A stretch of DNA of 64,000 nt, taken from assembly GCF_003056725.1 (NCBI RefSeq), contig NZ_QBKZ01000014.1, positions 210,102-274,101 on the forward strand, given 5' to 3'. Below are positions 32,146 to 39,731 of this stretch, in pieces. The DNA comes from Mangrovicoccus ximenensis (GTDB lineage Bacteria; Pseudomonadota; Alphaproteobacteria; Rhodobacterales; Rhodobacteraceae). The notes below the pieces were generated by a model. The model ran no database searches and had not been told where the DNA came from. It saw nothing but the letters and a program-made list of their open reading frames with translations. Position 1 is the stretch's first letter. Every line of letters starts with the position of its first letter. A program made the position numbers and the translations under genes.

Positions 32146-32352
32146 TCATATCTCGACTCTGGTGCGCCGGTGGCAGCCGCTCCAGTTTCGCCACAGCCCC
32201 CGGCCGAGTTGCTTCGATGCCCGCAGGATTTCATCGCGCGCCCGGGCTCCGGCCGTGTCCGGCTTCCAGGGCCTGGCGTTGCGGCGGTGCGGAATGATTG
32301 CGCGCCTCGCGGCGCGCCGCGAGGCGTCATGGCAGGGGCGGGTGTCACAGGT

Positions 32353-32394
32353 GTCGCCAGGGGTGCTCGAACCGGTGGCGCATCCGCTGGCAAC
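32353..32394. repeat. Family-2 insert a in the IS5 relic
   Basis: GTCGCCAGGGGT, centre GCTCGAACCGGTGGCGC (32365-32381), ATCCGCTGGCAACTC. Shares its outer shoulders with the copy at 10560-10603 in a different IS family. Lies between ATVTA and CDTR of the transposase. Confidence 0.8.
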
Positions 32395-32455
32395 TCGGCC
32401 GTGACCGTGGCGATCTCCTGATCCTGGCCGATCTGCTTCAGGAGTTCCGGCAGCA

Positions 32456-32492
32456 TCCCTCGCCGCTTCGCCCGGACCGGTGGCGCTCACCG
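32456..32492. repeat. Family-2 insert b in the IS5 relic
   Basis: Centre GCCCGGACCGGTGGCGC (32470-32486), inserted between GDAEPV and LPELLKQI. Arms pair poorly. Confidence 0.65.
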
Positions 32493-32552
32493 GCTCGGCA
32501 TCGCCGACATTGCCCGAGGTGACCTCGACGGCCGGGATCTCCAATCGTCGTC

Positions 32553-32594
32553 GGGGAAACGGTCTTCCGGACCGTCTCCTGACCCTCCTCCATC
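32553..32594. repeat. Family-1 insert in the IS5 relic
   Basis: Arms ACGGTC (32559-32564) and GACCGT (32570-32575); followed by CTCCTGACCCTCCTCC. Aligns over its length with the insert at 7250-7294 in an IS256 transposase. Inserted after LGIDE; a GACGA motif occurs on both sides of it in minus-strand sense. Confidence 0.75.
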
Positions 32595-32623
32595 TCGTCA
32601 ATTCCAAGGTGGAGCTTGCGCCA

Positions 32624-32659
32624 TGAGCGGGCCGCGCCACCGGTCCGAGCGGCACCGCG
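32624..32659. repeat. Family-2 insert c, 36 nt, frame-preserving
   Basis: Centre GCGCCACCGGTCCGAGC at 32634-32650 flanked by GCGGGCC and GGCACCGC. Sits exactly between SKRRI and WRKLHLGI, which are contiguous in related transposases, and adds 12 residues in frame. Confidence 0.8.
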
Positions 32660-32728
32660 AATGCGTCGCTTCGAGCCGCCATGCTTGCGCCTGTGCCGCT
32701 CGCCTTCGCCTTCGATGCCATTCGGCGC

Positions 32729-32766
32729 CTCCAGCGGCGCTGGAACCAATGGCGCAGCCGCTGGAA
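32729..32766. repeat. Family-2 insert d in the IS5 relic
   Basis: Arms CCAGCGGC (32731-32738) and GCCGCTGG (32757-32764); centre GCTGGAACCAATGGCGC between them. A second centre, CTCGGACCGATGGCGG at 32771-32786, follows at once, so two inserts are stacked before GIEGEGE. Confidence 0.75.
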
Positions 32767-32872
32767 GCTCCTCGGACCGATGGCGGTCGATGCCTCATTG
32801 TCCGCGAGCAGGTGCAGTTCCCCTTTGGAGCTGCGATGCGGGATGGTCACGTCCAGCGGCCGACGGGCTTTC

Positions 32873-32900
32873 GCGGCGCCACTGGCGCCACTGGCGCCGC
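32873..32900. repeat. Palindromic insert e with internal 10-bp direct repeats
   Basis: GCGGCGCCA (32873-32881) and TGGCGCCGC (32892-32900) are complementary; the unit GGCGCCACT is repeated in tandem between them. It separates SRRQSKT from the RRPLDVTIP segment. Confidence 0.6.
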
Positions 32901-32992
32901 GGTCCCGTCTTGCTCTGGCGGCGCGACGAGGTGCTGAAGTCCGGTGTCGGACTGTCCAGCCCGGATAGTGCCAGCAGGGTCGCCATAAGACC

Positions 32993-33033
32993 GTTCGCCA
33001 GCGGGCTCGGACTGATGGCGCCTCGCTGGTTCA
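32993..33033. repeat. Family-2 insert f in the IS5 relic
   Basis: Arms CCAGCGGG (32998-33005) and CCTCGCTGG (33021-33029) with one mismatch; centre GCTCGGACTGATGGCGC (33005-33021). Inserted between PLRQGE and GLMATLLAL. Confidence 0.75.
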
Positions 33034-33289
33034 CCCTGGCGGAGCGGCAGTCCGAGAAGGATCTTGAGGGTCAGGCAGGCCTGGGTCGCGGTGTCGCTGC
33101 ATGTTTGCCGACGGCCTCGGCGAGCGGACGGTACCGCTTCCCACTGAAGAGGTCGCCATTTTCCGGACAGGTTCGCGGCGGAGCTAAGTTTGCCTGTTGG
33201 TCATGCCGCCGCTTTCGGGCCGGGGCCCTCTTGCGCCCCGATGGGTGTCTTTCCCCCGAGCGCCGAGTGGGGCGCGCGGCGGATCGGAA

Positions 33290-33600
33290 GCGAGCATCCG
33301 TCATTCGCAAGTGGCTTTTGGGGTCCGCAGCCCGCCGGCTTTCGCCAGCGCGCTGGCGGTGGGCAGGAGCTTTCGCATGAGCGCGGCGATGGCAACCTTT
33401 GCGGTTGTCCCGGCCTCGCGGGGCTGGGCGTGCCTGGCCTTGAGATCGGGGTTGAAGCGCATCGCGACGACGGCAGGCCTGCAGAGCGCATCCCGCAACG
33501 GCTTGCGCCCCCGCTGATGAAGGCCCTGCCTTTCCACTGGCCGGAGCCGCGGCTGGAGGGGCAAGCCCTGCGGGGCTTGCGGCCTGCGTTCCGTCGCGCC
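33290..33600 (-). pseudogene. IS110-family transposase, C-terminal relic
   Basis: HQRGRKPLRDALCRPAVVAM, RFNPDLKARHAQPREAG, TTAKVAIAALMRKLLPTASA and the end LRTPKAT are the typical C-terminus of an IS110-type DEDD transposase. Upstream parts are absent or shifted. The stretch 33066-33289 beyond it holds no recognisable gene. Confidence 0.75.
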
Positions 33601-33627
33601 TTCCGATCCCGGGCAGAAAGGTCAGGA

Positions 33628-34131
33628 TCAGCGCCGTCGCGACGGGGCCGGAGCCGGAGCGTTCGGACCGGTCCGCGCCAGCGGCAAATCCTCCGGCGGG
33701 GGCGAGACCTGGCCCTCGGCCGCCGCGATTTCCGAGGCGCCGACCCGGATCGCCGCCTCGACCTCGGCAAGCTGCGAACGCGCCGCCTCCAGCGCGGCGC
33801 GCTGGCGGGAATCGTCGAGCCGGAACAGCGGCTGCCCCGGCGCCACCTGGTCGAAGTTCTTCACCATGATCTCGGTCACCCGGCCCGGATTCTCCGGCAG
33901 GATGGTGACGGTCCGGTAGAAGGAGGTGATGTTGGTCGTCGCCGGGTGGTAGTAGAAGATCACCGTGATCAGCGAGATGGTCAGCACCGCGCAGGACACG
34001 ATGCCGTAGCGCAGCTCGAACCACATCGAATAGAGGTTGATCTCCTTGCCGATGCGCTTGCCCTGGCCATAGCGGCGGAACAGGTAGTCCGGCAGGATCG
34101 TCAGCATCGAGCAGATGATGAACTCAAACAT
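33628..34131 (-). pseudogene. HlyD-family periplasmic adaptor, N-terminal fragment
   Basis: From ATG 34131: a membrane anchor (IVSCAVLTISLITVIFYYH) followed by the first biotinyl-lipoyl-like strand TVTILPENPGRVTEIMVKN and the start of the helical hairpin (LDDSRQRAALEAARSQLAEVE). Adaptors normally continue for about 200 more residues; here homology ends at about residue 150, near a GGACCGGTCCGCGCC sequence that resembles a family-2 centre, and IS110 debris follows. Confidence 0.75.
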
Positions 34132-34510
34132 GGGGCGGCGCCTCCTTCGCGGGCTCCGGCTCGGGCTCGGGTTCCCTGGCCAGGCGGCGCAGCGAGCGGG
34201 CCATCGAGTTCAGCGGCGAGATGAAATCCGGCGGATTGATCGCGGCGATCACGATGGCGATCACCCAGAACAGGTTGTTGTGCGTCAGCAGCGCGATCAG
34301 CGTCAGGATGCCGATCAGCTGCAGCTGCGTGTGGTTCACCGTATGTGCCATCCGGTCGGGAATGGAATGCAGGTGCAGGTAGAACACGCCGAGCCCCAGC
34401 ACCGCGAGGATGACGAAGACGGTAATGACGGTGAACAGCGTGTCGGTCTGTCCCGGTCCGGTTATGAAGAATGGCAGGTGCTCCGGCACCAGCCCGTTTG
34501 CACTCTCCAC
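34124..34510 (-). CDS. Small inner-membrane protein upstream of the HlyD fragment
   Basis: About 128 residues with three probable membrane helices (TLFTVITVFVILAVLGLGVF, LIGILTLIALLTH, FWVIAIVIAAI) and a charged tail with EPEPEPEP. It overlaps the HlyD-type start by 8 nt, so the two were co-translated. Genes like this often precede HlyD-type adaptors in two- or three-gene efflux units; I cannot name it further. With the adaptor broken, its function is doubtful. Confidence 0.7.
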   Translation of the reverse strand: MESANGLVPEHLPFFITGPGQTDTLFTVITVFVILAVLGLGVFYLHLHSIPDRMAHTVNHTQLQLIGILTLIALLTHNNLFWVIAIVIAAINPPDFISPLNSMARSLRRLAREPEPEPEPAKEAPPHV

Positions 34511-35384
34511 GATGCATGCCCTCCTATCGTTCCCCCGCCCCGCGCCCGCGATCCGGGCCGGGCAGCACTGCAGCCTCGTCCCTCCGGCCTAGCACAAAGC
34601 CCCGGCAGCGGGTTACCGGAAGTTGCCGCAGGACGGAGATCGACACCGGCCAATGCCGCGAAGCAGCAACACCTGCCCGGGCCCTGGACAGCCGAATCAT
34701 CCGGAGCCACCCGGCCAAATGTGCCTGTTTTCCATTCAAATCATGCACGCATGTCCACAAAATGAGCAGAATTTCAACCCTGGGTGGAATTTGCGCCGCG
34801 GCGGCTCCGTTGGCGCCCGGACAGGGCGGACGAACGCTCGCCGCAACGCAGCGCAACCGCCGGTGATGCGGTTTCAAATCCATGCCGGACCGGAAAGCGC
34901 CGCCGGGCACTTCCCGTGCGGGCTGGGCAAAGGCGCGCGAGATCGAAGGAGCCCCGGCTCCGGCGGCTGCCAAAGGACGGCGGCGCCCGTCGGCCGGGCA
35001 CAGTTCCGTCCGCGGCAACGCCTGCAAAGCGACGCAGGCGTTGTTCCGCAGGCCAAGCAGGAAGTGGTTGATTTTCATATTCCCGTTACACGGAACCGCC
35101 CCGCATGGCCCCAAGCACTGCGCAGATGGCCTCGGGAGCAGCCACCGACCGGCAGCCTAGACACTTCGGCACGCCGGGGCATCGGCACGCCGGGCCGGGG
35201 CAGCCCTCGCGGAAAGCTCCGAAGCCTGTGCGCAACCAGCCCCGAACCAGCGGCGCGCCCCTTGCCTTTTCGCAACGGAAACCGCCCCCGGAAGCCGTCG
35301 CTGCAGCGCAGCGTGGCAATCTGCCACGAGCCTGCGACCGATGTCGTAATTCTCCGGAAAGGGTCAGCCCTCCACCCTTATTCC
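34511..35384. other. Gene-free stretch, probably old IS debris
   Basis: Several frames are open by GC bias but none shows a recognisable protein. A CCGTTGGCGCCCGGAC stretch near 34806-34821 vaguely resembles the family-2 centre. The last 60 nt should hold the promoter of the secreted protein gene at 35385. Confidence 0.4.
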
Positions 35385-36209
35385 ATGACCAAGATCACAG
35401 CCCTTGTTGCCCCCGCCCTCGCCCTGCTGACGGCCGCGCTGCCAGCTGTATCAGCAGAACTGACCCTTTTGCGGAGCTTCTCCCATTCCGGCCCCTCCGG
35501 TCTGACCTATGACGCCCGGTATTGCGGAATTTGGGTTGCAAGCGAGTCCCGAAACGTCGTGCTCATCTCCCCCTGGGGAGACGAGATCATGAGCTTCGAG
35601 GCCGGACTGAGCCGCGTCGACGCGATCGCGATCGACGGCGAGGATCTGGTGCTGTCGGACGGAAACGGCCTCTACCAGCGGGTCGACCGCGGCGGCCGCC
35701 CTGCCGGCGAACCGTTCCGCCTGGCCAGCATCCTGATGGACACCGACGGGCTCTATGTCGACCACGAGACCGGCGAATACTGGGTCGCCGACGACAGCAT
35801 CGCCCAGCTGGTGCGGGTCAGCTCCGACGGCACGGTGATGCAGCGCGTCGACGGCGCCTCCCAGGCCTCGCCGCTGATGGAACCGCAGGGCATCACCCGC
35901 GACCCGCGCTCCGGCCATTTCCTGGTGGTCGACGATGCCGATGCCTCGGACAGCCTGTTCGAGTTCAACGCCCAGGGCCAGCTGCTCGACGTGATCCCGC
36001 TGGCCGGCTGGGGCTACGATGCGGAGGGCATCACGATCCAGCCCGACACCAACACGGTCTTCATCGCCTATGACGACGGCGACCGGATCGCGGCGTTCTC
36101 CTACGAGCCGACCGGCGATGACGACATCGCGCCGGCATCGGCATCGGCCAACGATCTGGGCGGCTGCGTGCTGTCCGCGCTGCCCGCCCCGGCGGCGCCG
36201 CGCGGCTAG
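35385..36209 (+). CDS. Exported beta-propeller-like protein (SMP-30/SdiA-regulated type)
   Basis: 274 residues. A signal peptide (MTKITALVAPALALLTAALP, cleavage likely after AVSA) is followed by repeats of the form LTYDARYCGIWVASES, DAIAIDGEDLVLSDGNGLY, GLYVDHETGEYWVADDS, GITRDPRSGHFLVVDDAD and GITIQPDTNTVFIAYDDGD, i.e. one blade each. Probable periplasmic or secreted propeller of the esterase-like phytase / SdiA-regulated group; catalytic function unproven. Its 3' end overlaps the convergent gene by 4 nt. Confidence 0.7.
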   Translation: MTKITALVAPALALLTAALPAVSAELTLLRSFSHSGPSGLTYDARYCGIWVASESRNVVLISPWGDEIMSFEAGLSRVDAIAIDGEDLVLSDGNGLYQRVDRGGRPAGEPFRLASILMDTDGLYVDHETGEYWVADDSIAQLVRVSSDGTVMQRVDGASQASPLMEPQGITRDPRSGHFLVVDDADASDSLFEFNAQGQLLDVIPLAGWGYDAEGITIQPDTNTVFIAYDDGDRIAAFSYEPTGDDDIAPASASANDLGGCVLSALPAPAAPRG

Positions 36210-36808
36210 GGAGCGGAAGACCGCTCCAGCTCCCGGTACTGGCCGAGCAGCTCGGCCCAGACCAGAAGCGCTTCGCGGGTGTGGCGGGAGGACCGCACCC
36301 GGATCTTGGTCCAGAGCGAAGTGCCTTCGTCGCCCTCCTTCCGGATCGCGGCCACATACTGGCCGCGGACGCCCAGGCGCCGGCATTGCAGCGCGATCCG
36401 CGGCAGATGGTAGGCTTGGCTGACCAGCTGCACGCGGCGCGCCCCTGCCCGCGCTGCCTCGCTGACGCAGGTATCCGGCGTCGAAAGCGCCTCGCCATCG
36501 ACCTCGACCGCCGCATCGGGCACGCCCCTTTCCAGCAGGTAGTCCTTCATGATCGCCGCCGCGCGCTGCGCGTTCGAGACCACGATCACGCCGGACTTGC
36601 CCGCATCGAGCAGCGCGATGCCGGTATCCAGGCGTTCGGCATGCAGCGGCGAGATCGAGCCGTCGCGCACCAGCGCCCCGAAGATCAACGCTGCATCGGC
36701 GGGCCGCGCGGTCTCGACGGAGGCGATCGGCACGGTCAGCCAGAGCCAGACAAGCGGCCCGTAAACCACGGTTATCCCTGCCCCGAGCATCGCCGTCACC
36801 CAGCGCAT
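36206..36808 (-). CDS. DUF218 / SanA-YdcF family membrane-anchored protein
   Basis: 200 residues: an N-terminal helix (GAGITVVYGPLVWLWLTVPI), then the DUF218 core with ADAALIFGALVRDG, RLDTGIALLDAG, VIVVSNAQRAAA, MKDYLLERGVP and VQLVSQAYHLPRI. Family members (SanA, ElyC, YdcF) act at the cell envelope, but their activity is poorly defined. Confidence 0.8.
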   Translation of the reverse strand: MRWVTAMLGAGITVVYGPLVWLWLTVPIASVETARPADAALIFGALVRDGSISPLHAERLDTGIALLDAGKSGVIVVSNAQRAAAIMKDYLLERGVPDAAVEVDGEALSTPDTCVSEAARAGARRVQLVSQAYHLPRIALQCRRLGVRGQYVAAIRKEGDEGTSLWTKIRVRSSRHTREALLVWAELLGQYRELERSSAP

Positions 36809-36911
36809 GGACTGTTCCTCACTCTCCGACTGCCCGAGACTTAGGCGATTGCCCGCCCGGCGTCCATCGCCCCGCCGGGGCAGTTTTCGCTTTTCATTCG
36901 TGGTTCACGCG

Positions 36912-36918
36912 CTATAAC
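36912..36918 (+). promoter_or_regulatory. Possible -10 element of the leu leader transcript
   Basis: CTATAAC at 36912-36918 lies just before the leader peptide start (36926); a TTTTCATTC stretch about 17 nt upstream is a weak -35 candidate. Confidence 0.4.
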
Positions 36919-36925
36919 CCCGGGC

Positions 36926-36982
36926 ATGGCACACCGCGCACAGATCCTGTCCCTGGCTCTCCTTCTCCTTACGCGCCTCTGA
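36926..36982 (+). CDS. leuL: Leucine-rich leader peptide upstream of leuA
   Basis: ATG to TGA, 18 residues reading MAHRAQILSLALLLLTRL: seven leucines, four of them consecutive, by CUG, CUC and CUU codons. Too short for ordinary gene calling but typical of transcription-attenuation leaders of the leucine pathway. It ends inside the left arm of a hairpin, so ribosome position can decide which hairpin forms. Confidence 0.8.
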   Translation: MAHRAQILSLALLLLTRL

Positions 36983-37024
36983 GCGTGCCATTCGGCGCGA
37001 CCGCTCAGGGGTATCCGCCGCGCC
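36976..37024 (+). promoter_or_regulatory. Attenuator-like alternative hairpins before leuA
   Basis: Hairpin A pairs CCTCTGAGCG (36976-36985) with CGCTCAGGGG (37002-37011). Hairpin B pairs GGCGCG (36994-36999) with CGCGCC (37019-37024). The right arm of A lies inside the loop of B and the left arm of B inside the loop of A, so the two exclude each other. A stalled ribosome on the Leu codons would mask the left arm of A. No U tract follows B, so termination may be Rho-dependent or the block may act on translation. Confidence 0.6.
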
Positions 37025-37082
37025 AAACTCACCCAACGGAAAAGAGATCGCGTCCATCGAGGCGCAAGACAGGACAAGACCC

Positions 37083-38633
37083 ATGACCGAACAGCCCCGC
37101 GTGCTGATTTTCGACACGACCCTGCGCGACGGCGAACAGAGCCCCGGCGCCACCATGACCCATGCCGAGAAGCTGGAAATCGCCGCGCTGCTCGACGAAA
37201 TGGGCGTCGACATCATCGAGGCCGGCTTCCCGATCGCCTCCGAGGGCGACTTCGCCGCGGTCAGCGAGATCGCGAAGAACTCCGTCAATTCGGTGATCTG
37301 CGGCCTGGCCCGCGCCAATTTCAAGGATATCGACCGCTGCTGGGAGGCGATCCGCCACGCCGCGCGGCCGCGCATCCACACCTTCATCGGCACCTCGCCT
37401 CTGCACCGCGACATCACCCAGCTGACGCAGGACCAGATGGCGGAGCGGATCCACGAGACCGTCACCCATGCCCGCAACCTCTGCGACAACGTCCAGTGGT
37501 CGCCGATGGATGCCACCCGCACCGAGCCCGACTACCTGAAGAAGGTCGTCGAGATCGCCATCAAGGCCGGGGCCACCACGGTCAACATCCCCGACACCGT
37601 CGGCTATACCGTGCCGCGCGAATCCGCGAAGATCATCGAAATGCTGATCCGCGAGGTGCCCGGCGCCGACGAGATCGTGTTCGCCACGCATTGCCACAAC
37701 GACCTGGGCATGGCGACGGCCAACTCGCTGGCCGCCGTCGAGGCCGGCGCGCGCCAGATCGAGTGCACGATCAACGGCCTGGGCGAACGCGCGGGAAACA
37801 CCGCGCTGGAAGAAGTCGTGATGGCGCTGAAAGTCCGCAACGACGTGATGCCCTTCGCCACCGGCATCGACACGACCAAGATCATGAAGGCCAGCCGCCT
37901 GGTCGCGACCGTCTCGGGCTTCCCGGTGCAGTACAACAAGGCGGTGGTCGGCAAGAATGCCTTCGCGCATGAATCCGGCATCCACCAGGACGGCATGCTG
38001 AAGAATGCCGAGACCTTCGAGATCATGCGCCCGACCGATATCGGCCTGACCGAGACCAACCTGGTCATGGGCAAGCATTCCGGCCGCGCCGCGCTGCGCC
38101 AGAAGCTGAAGGACCTGGGCTACGACCTGGCCGACAACCAGCTGGCCGATGTCTTCGTGCGCTTCAAGGCGCTGGCCGACCGCAAGAAGGAAGTCTATGA
38201 CGACGACCTGGTCGCGCTGATGCGCGACACCGTGGCGGGCGAGGAGCTGGACCGCATCCAGGTCAAGTTCCTGCGGGTGATCTGCGGCACCGAGGCGCCG
38301 CAATCGGCCGACCTGATCCTGACCATCGACGGCAAGGACCACCAGGTCACCGCCCAGGGCGACGGCCCGGTCGACGCCGCCTTCAACGCGGTGAAGAAGC
38401 TGGTGCCGCACAATGCGCGCCTGCAGCTCTACCAGGTCCATGCCGTCACCGAGGGCACCGACGCGCAGGCGACGGTTTCGGTCCGGATGGAGGAAGAGGG
38501 CCGCATCGTCACCGGCCAGAGCGCGGATACCGACACGGTGGTCGCCTCCTGCAAGGCCTATGTCGGCGCGCTGAACCGGCTGATGGTCAAGCGCGGCGCC
38601 GGCCGTCCGGTCAGCTACAAGGATGTCGGCTGA
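37083..38633 (+). CDS. leuA: 2-isopropylmalate synthase
   Basis: 516 residues, full length. First committed step of leucine synthesis: acetyl-CoA + 2-oxoisovalerate to 2-isopropylmalate. The DRE-TIM barrel signature TTLRDGEQSPGATM is at the N-terminus, the metal-binding HCHNDLG follows, then NGLGERAGN, the linker with GIHQDGML, and the C-terminal leucine-sensing regulatory domain (about 395-516). ATG at 37083 has AGGA upstream. Preceded by leader peptide and attenuator. Confidence 0.95.
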   Translation: MTEQPRVLIFDTTLRDGEQSPGATMTHAEKLEIAALLDEMGVDIIEAGFPIASEGDFAAVSEIAKNSVNSVICGLARANFKDIDRCWEAIRHAARPRIHTFIGTSPLHRDITQLTQDQMAERIHETVTHARNLCDNVQWSPMDATRTEPDYLKKVVEIAIKAGATTVNIPDTVGYTVPRESAKIIEMLIREVPGADEIVFATHCHNDLGMATANSLAAVEAGARQIECTINGLGERAGNTALEEVVMALKVRNDVMPFATGIDTTKIMKASRLVATVSGFPVQYNKAVVGKNAFAHESGIHQDGMLKNAETFEIMRPTDIGLTETNLVMGKHSGRAALRQKLKDLGYDLADNQLADVFVRFKALADRKKEVYDDDLVALMRDTVAGEELDRIQVKFLRVICGTEAPQSADLILTIDGKDHQVTAQGDGPVDAAFNAVKKLVPHNARLQLYQVHAVTEGTDAQATVSVRMEEEGRIVTGQSADTDTVVASCKAYVGALNRLMVKRGAGRPVSYKDVG

Positions 38634-38659
38634 GGCGCCCGCCTCGCCGGCCATTCCCG

Positions 38660-38830
38660 ATGAGCGGAACTGACACGCCCCGGGCCGGACAGGCCTGGGA
38701 TGCGGCTGGCTATGCGCATCACGCAGGCTTCGTCGCCGAGCGCGGCTCGGACATCTTCGCGGCCCTCGCCCCCGCCCCGGGCGAGGCCATCCTCGACCTC
38801 GGCTGCGGCGACGGCGCGCTGACCCAGCGT
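38660..38830 (+). pseudogene. SAM-dependent methyltransferase, 5' fragment
   Basis: About 56 residues: QAWDAAGYAHHAGFVAERG then motif I of class I methyltransferases, AILDLGCGDGALTQR. The frame then meets unrelated DNA of a DUF6880 gene at about 38828-38835. Remnant. Confidence 0.75.
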
Positions 38831-39162
38831 GGCCCGCGCCCGAGCGCGCGGCGCGGCTGGTGCTGTCACGCGCCGCCGAGCTCGACGGCAATGCCTATGA
38901 CACGCTGGGCGCGGCAGCGGAGATGCTCGACGCGAAGCACCCGCTTGCCGCCACGCTCCTGCGCCGGGCGATGATCGAGGACACGCTCGACGGCGGCAAG
39001 TCGAAGCGCTACCGCCATGCTGCGCGCCATCTGTCGGATTGCGCGTCCGCCGCCCCGCAGGTCGGGGATTTCGGCGGGTTCCCCGATCATGCCGCCTTCG
39101 CCGCGCAGCTGAAAAAGCGGCACGGCCGGAAATACGGCTTCTGGCAGCTTGCCGGGGACTGA
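38828..39162 (+). pseudogene. DUF6880-type protein, C-terminal fragment
   Basis: In a different frame from the methyltransferase piece: WPAPERAARLVLSRAAELDG, HPLAATLLRRAMIEDTLDGG, KSKRYRHAARHLSDCA and the terminal HGRKYGFWQL, the conserved end of this family of unknown function. Front part missing; a deletion joined it to the methyltransferase start. Confidence 0.65.
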
Positions 39163-39281
39163 CCCGGCCTGCCGCTGAGGCATGCGCGCAACGGCGCGGC
39201 GCGAGACGAAATCGGATATGTGCACGCGATCACCGATCCGTGGCAGGATGATGAGGTGGATCAAACCAGAAAGGTCAAACC

Positions 39282-39689
39282 ATGTCGTTCCTGTCCCGTT
39301 TGGAGCCGCACCTGCTGTCGCTCCTGCGCGCCGTCACCGGGCTCCTGTTCCTGCAGCACGGCTTCACCAAGCTGCTCGGCTGGCCGGAAACTCCGATGAG
39401 CGGCGTCGATGTCAGCTCCATGCCCGGGATTGCCGGGCTGTTCGAATTCGGCGGCGGCATCCTCCTGGTTGTCGGGCTCTTCACCCGTCCGGTCGCCTTC
39501 GTGCTGTCGGGCATGATGGCCGTGGCCTATTTCATGGTCCACGCACCGCAGGGATTCTTCCCGATCGTCAATGGCGGCGAGCTGGCGGCCACCTATTGCT
39601 TCGTCTTCCTCTATCTCTGCGTCGCGGGGCCGGGCCCCTGGTCGCTCGATGCCAAGCGCAAGTCGCTGGGCAAGTCCGCGAAGCACTGA
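39282..39689 (+). CDS. DoxX family membrane protein
   Basis: 135 residues, four predicted helices: LLRAVTGLLFLQHGFTKLLG, IAGLFEFGGGILLVVGLFTR, VAFVLSGMMAVAYFMVH, GELAATYCFVFLYLCVAGPG. LQHGFTKL and the FE-GG pair are family features. Role unknown; members have been linked to thiol or oxidative-stress functions. Confidence 0.85.
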   Translation: MSFLSRLEPHLLSLLRAVTGLLFLQHGFTKLLGWPETPMSGVDVSSMPGIAGLFEFGGGILLVVGLFTRPVAFVLSGMMAVAYFMVHAPQGFFPIVNGGELAATYCFVFLYLCVAGPGPWSLDAKRKSLGKSAKH

Positions 39690-39731
39690 TCCCGCGGGAC
39701 GGCCGGGGCAGGGCAGCCCCGGCCGGTCCGC

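Larger units (their letters stand above)
32146..33065 (-). pseudogene. IS5-family transposase relic riddled with palindromic inserts
   Basis: Followed from right to left: PLRQGE, GLMATLLALSGLDSPTPDFST, SSRRQSKT, RRPLDVTIPHRSSKGELHLL, GIEGEGERHRRKHGGSKRRI, WRKLHLGIDE, LEIPAVEVTSGNVGDAEPV, LPELLKQIGQDQEIATVTA, CDTRPCHDA, PWKPDTAGARARDEILRASK and WRNWSGCHRRTRVE. Every gap between these conserved pieces is filled by a short foreign insert (see the repeat entries). One insert of 36 nt at 32624-32659 keeps the frame; others shift it. The terminal segment after RVE is lost. Confidence 0.85.

Noticed and set aside
32353-33033. The spaced palindromes as a CRISPR array
   Set aside because: Spacing is irregular, the segments between them are transposase coding sequence, arms differ between copies and no cas gene is present.
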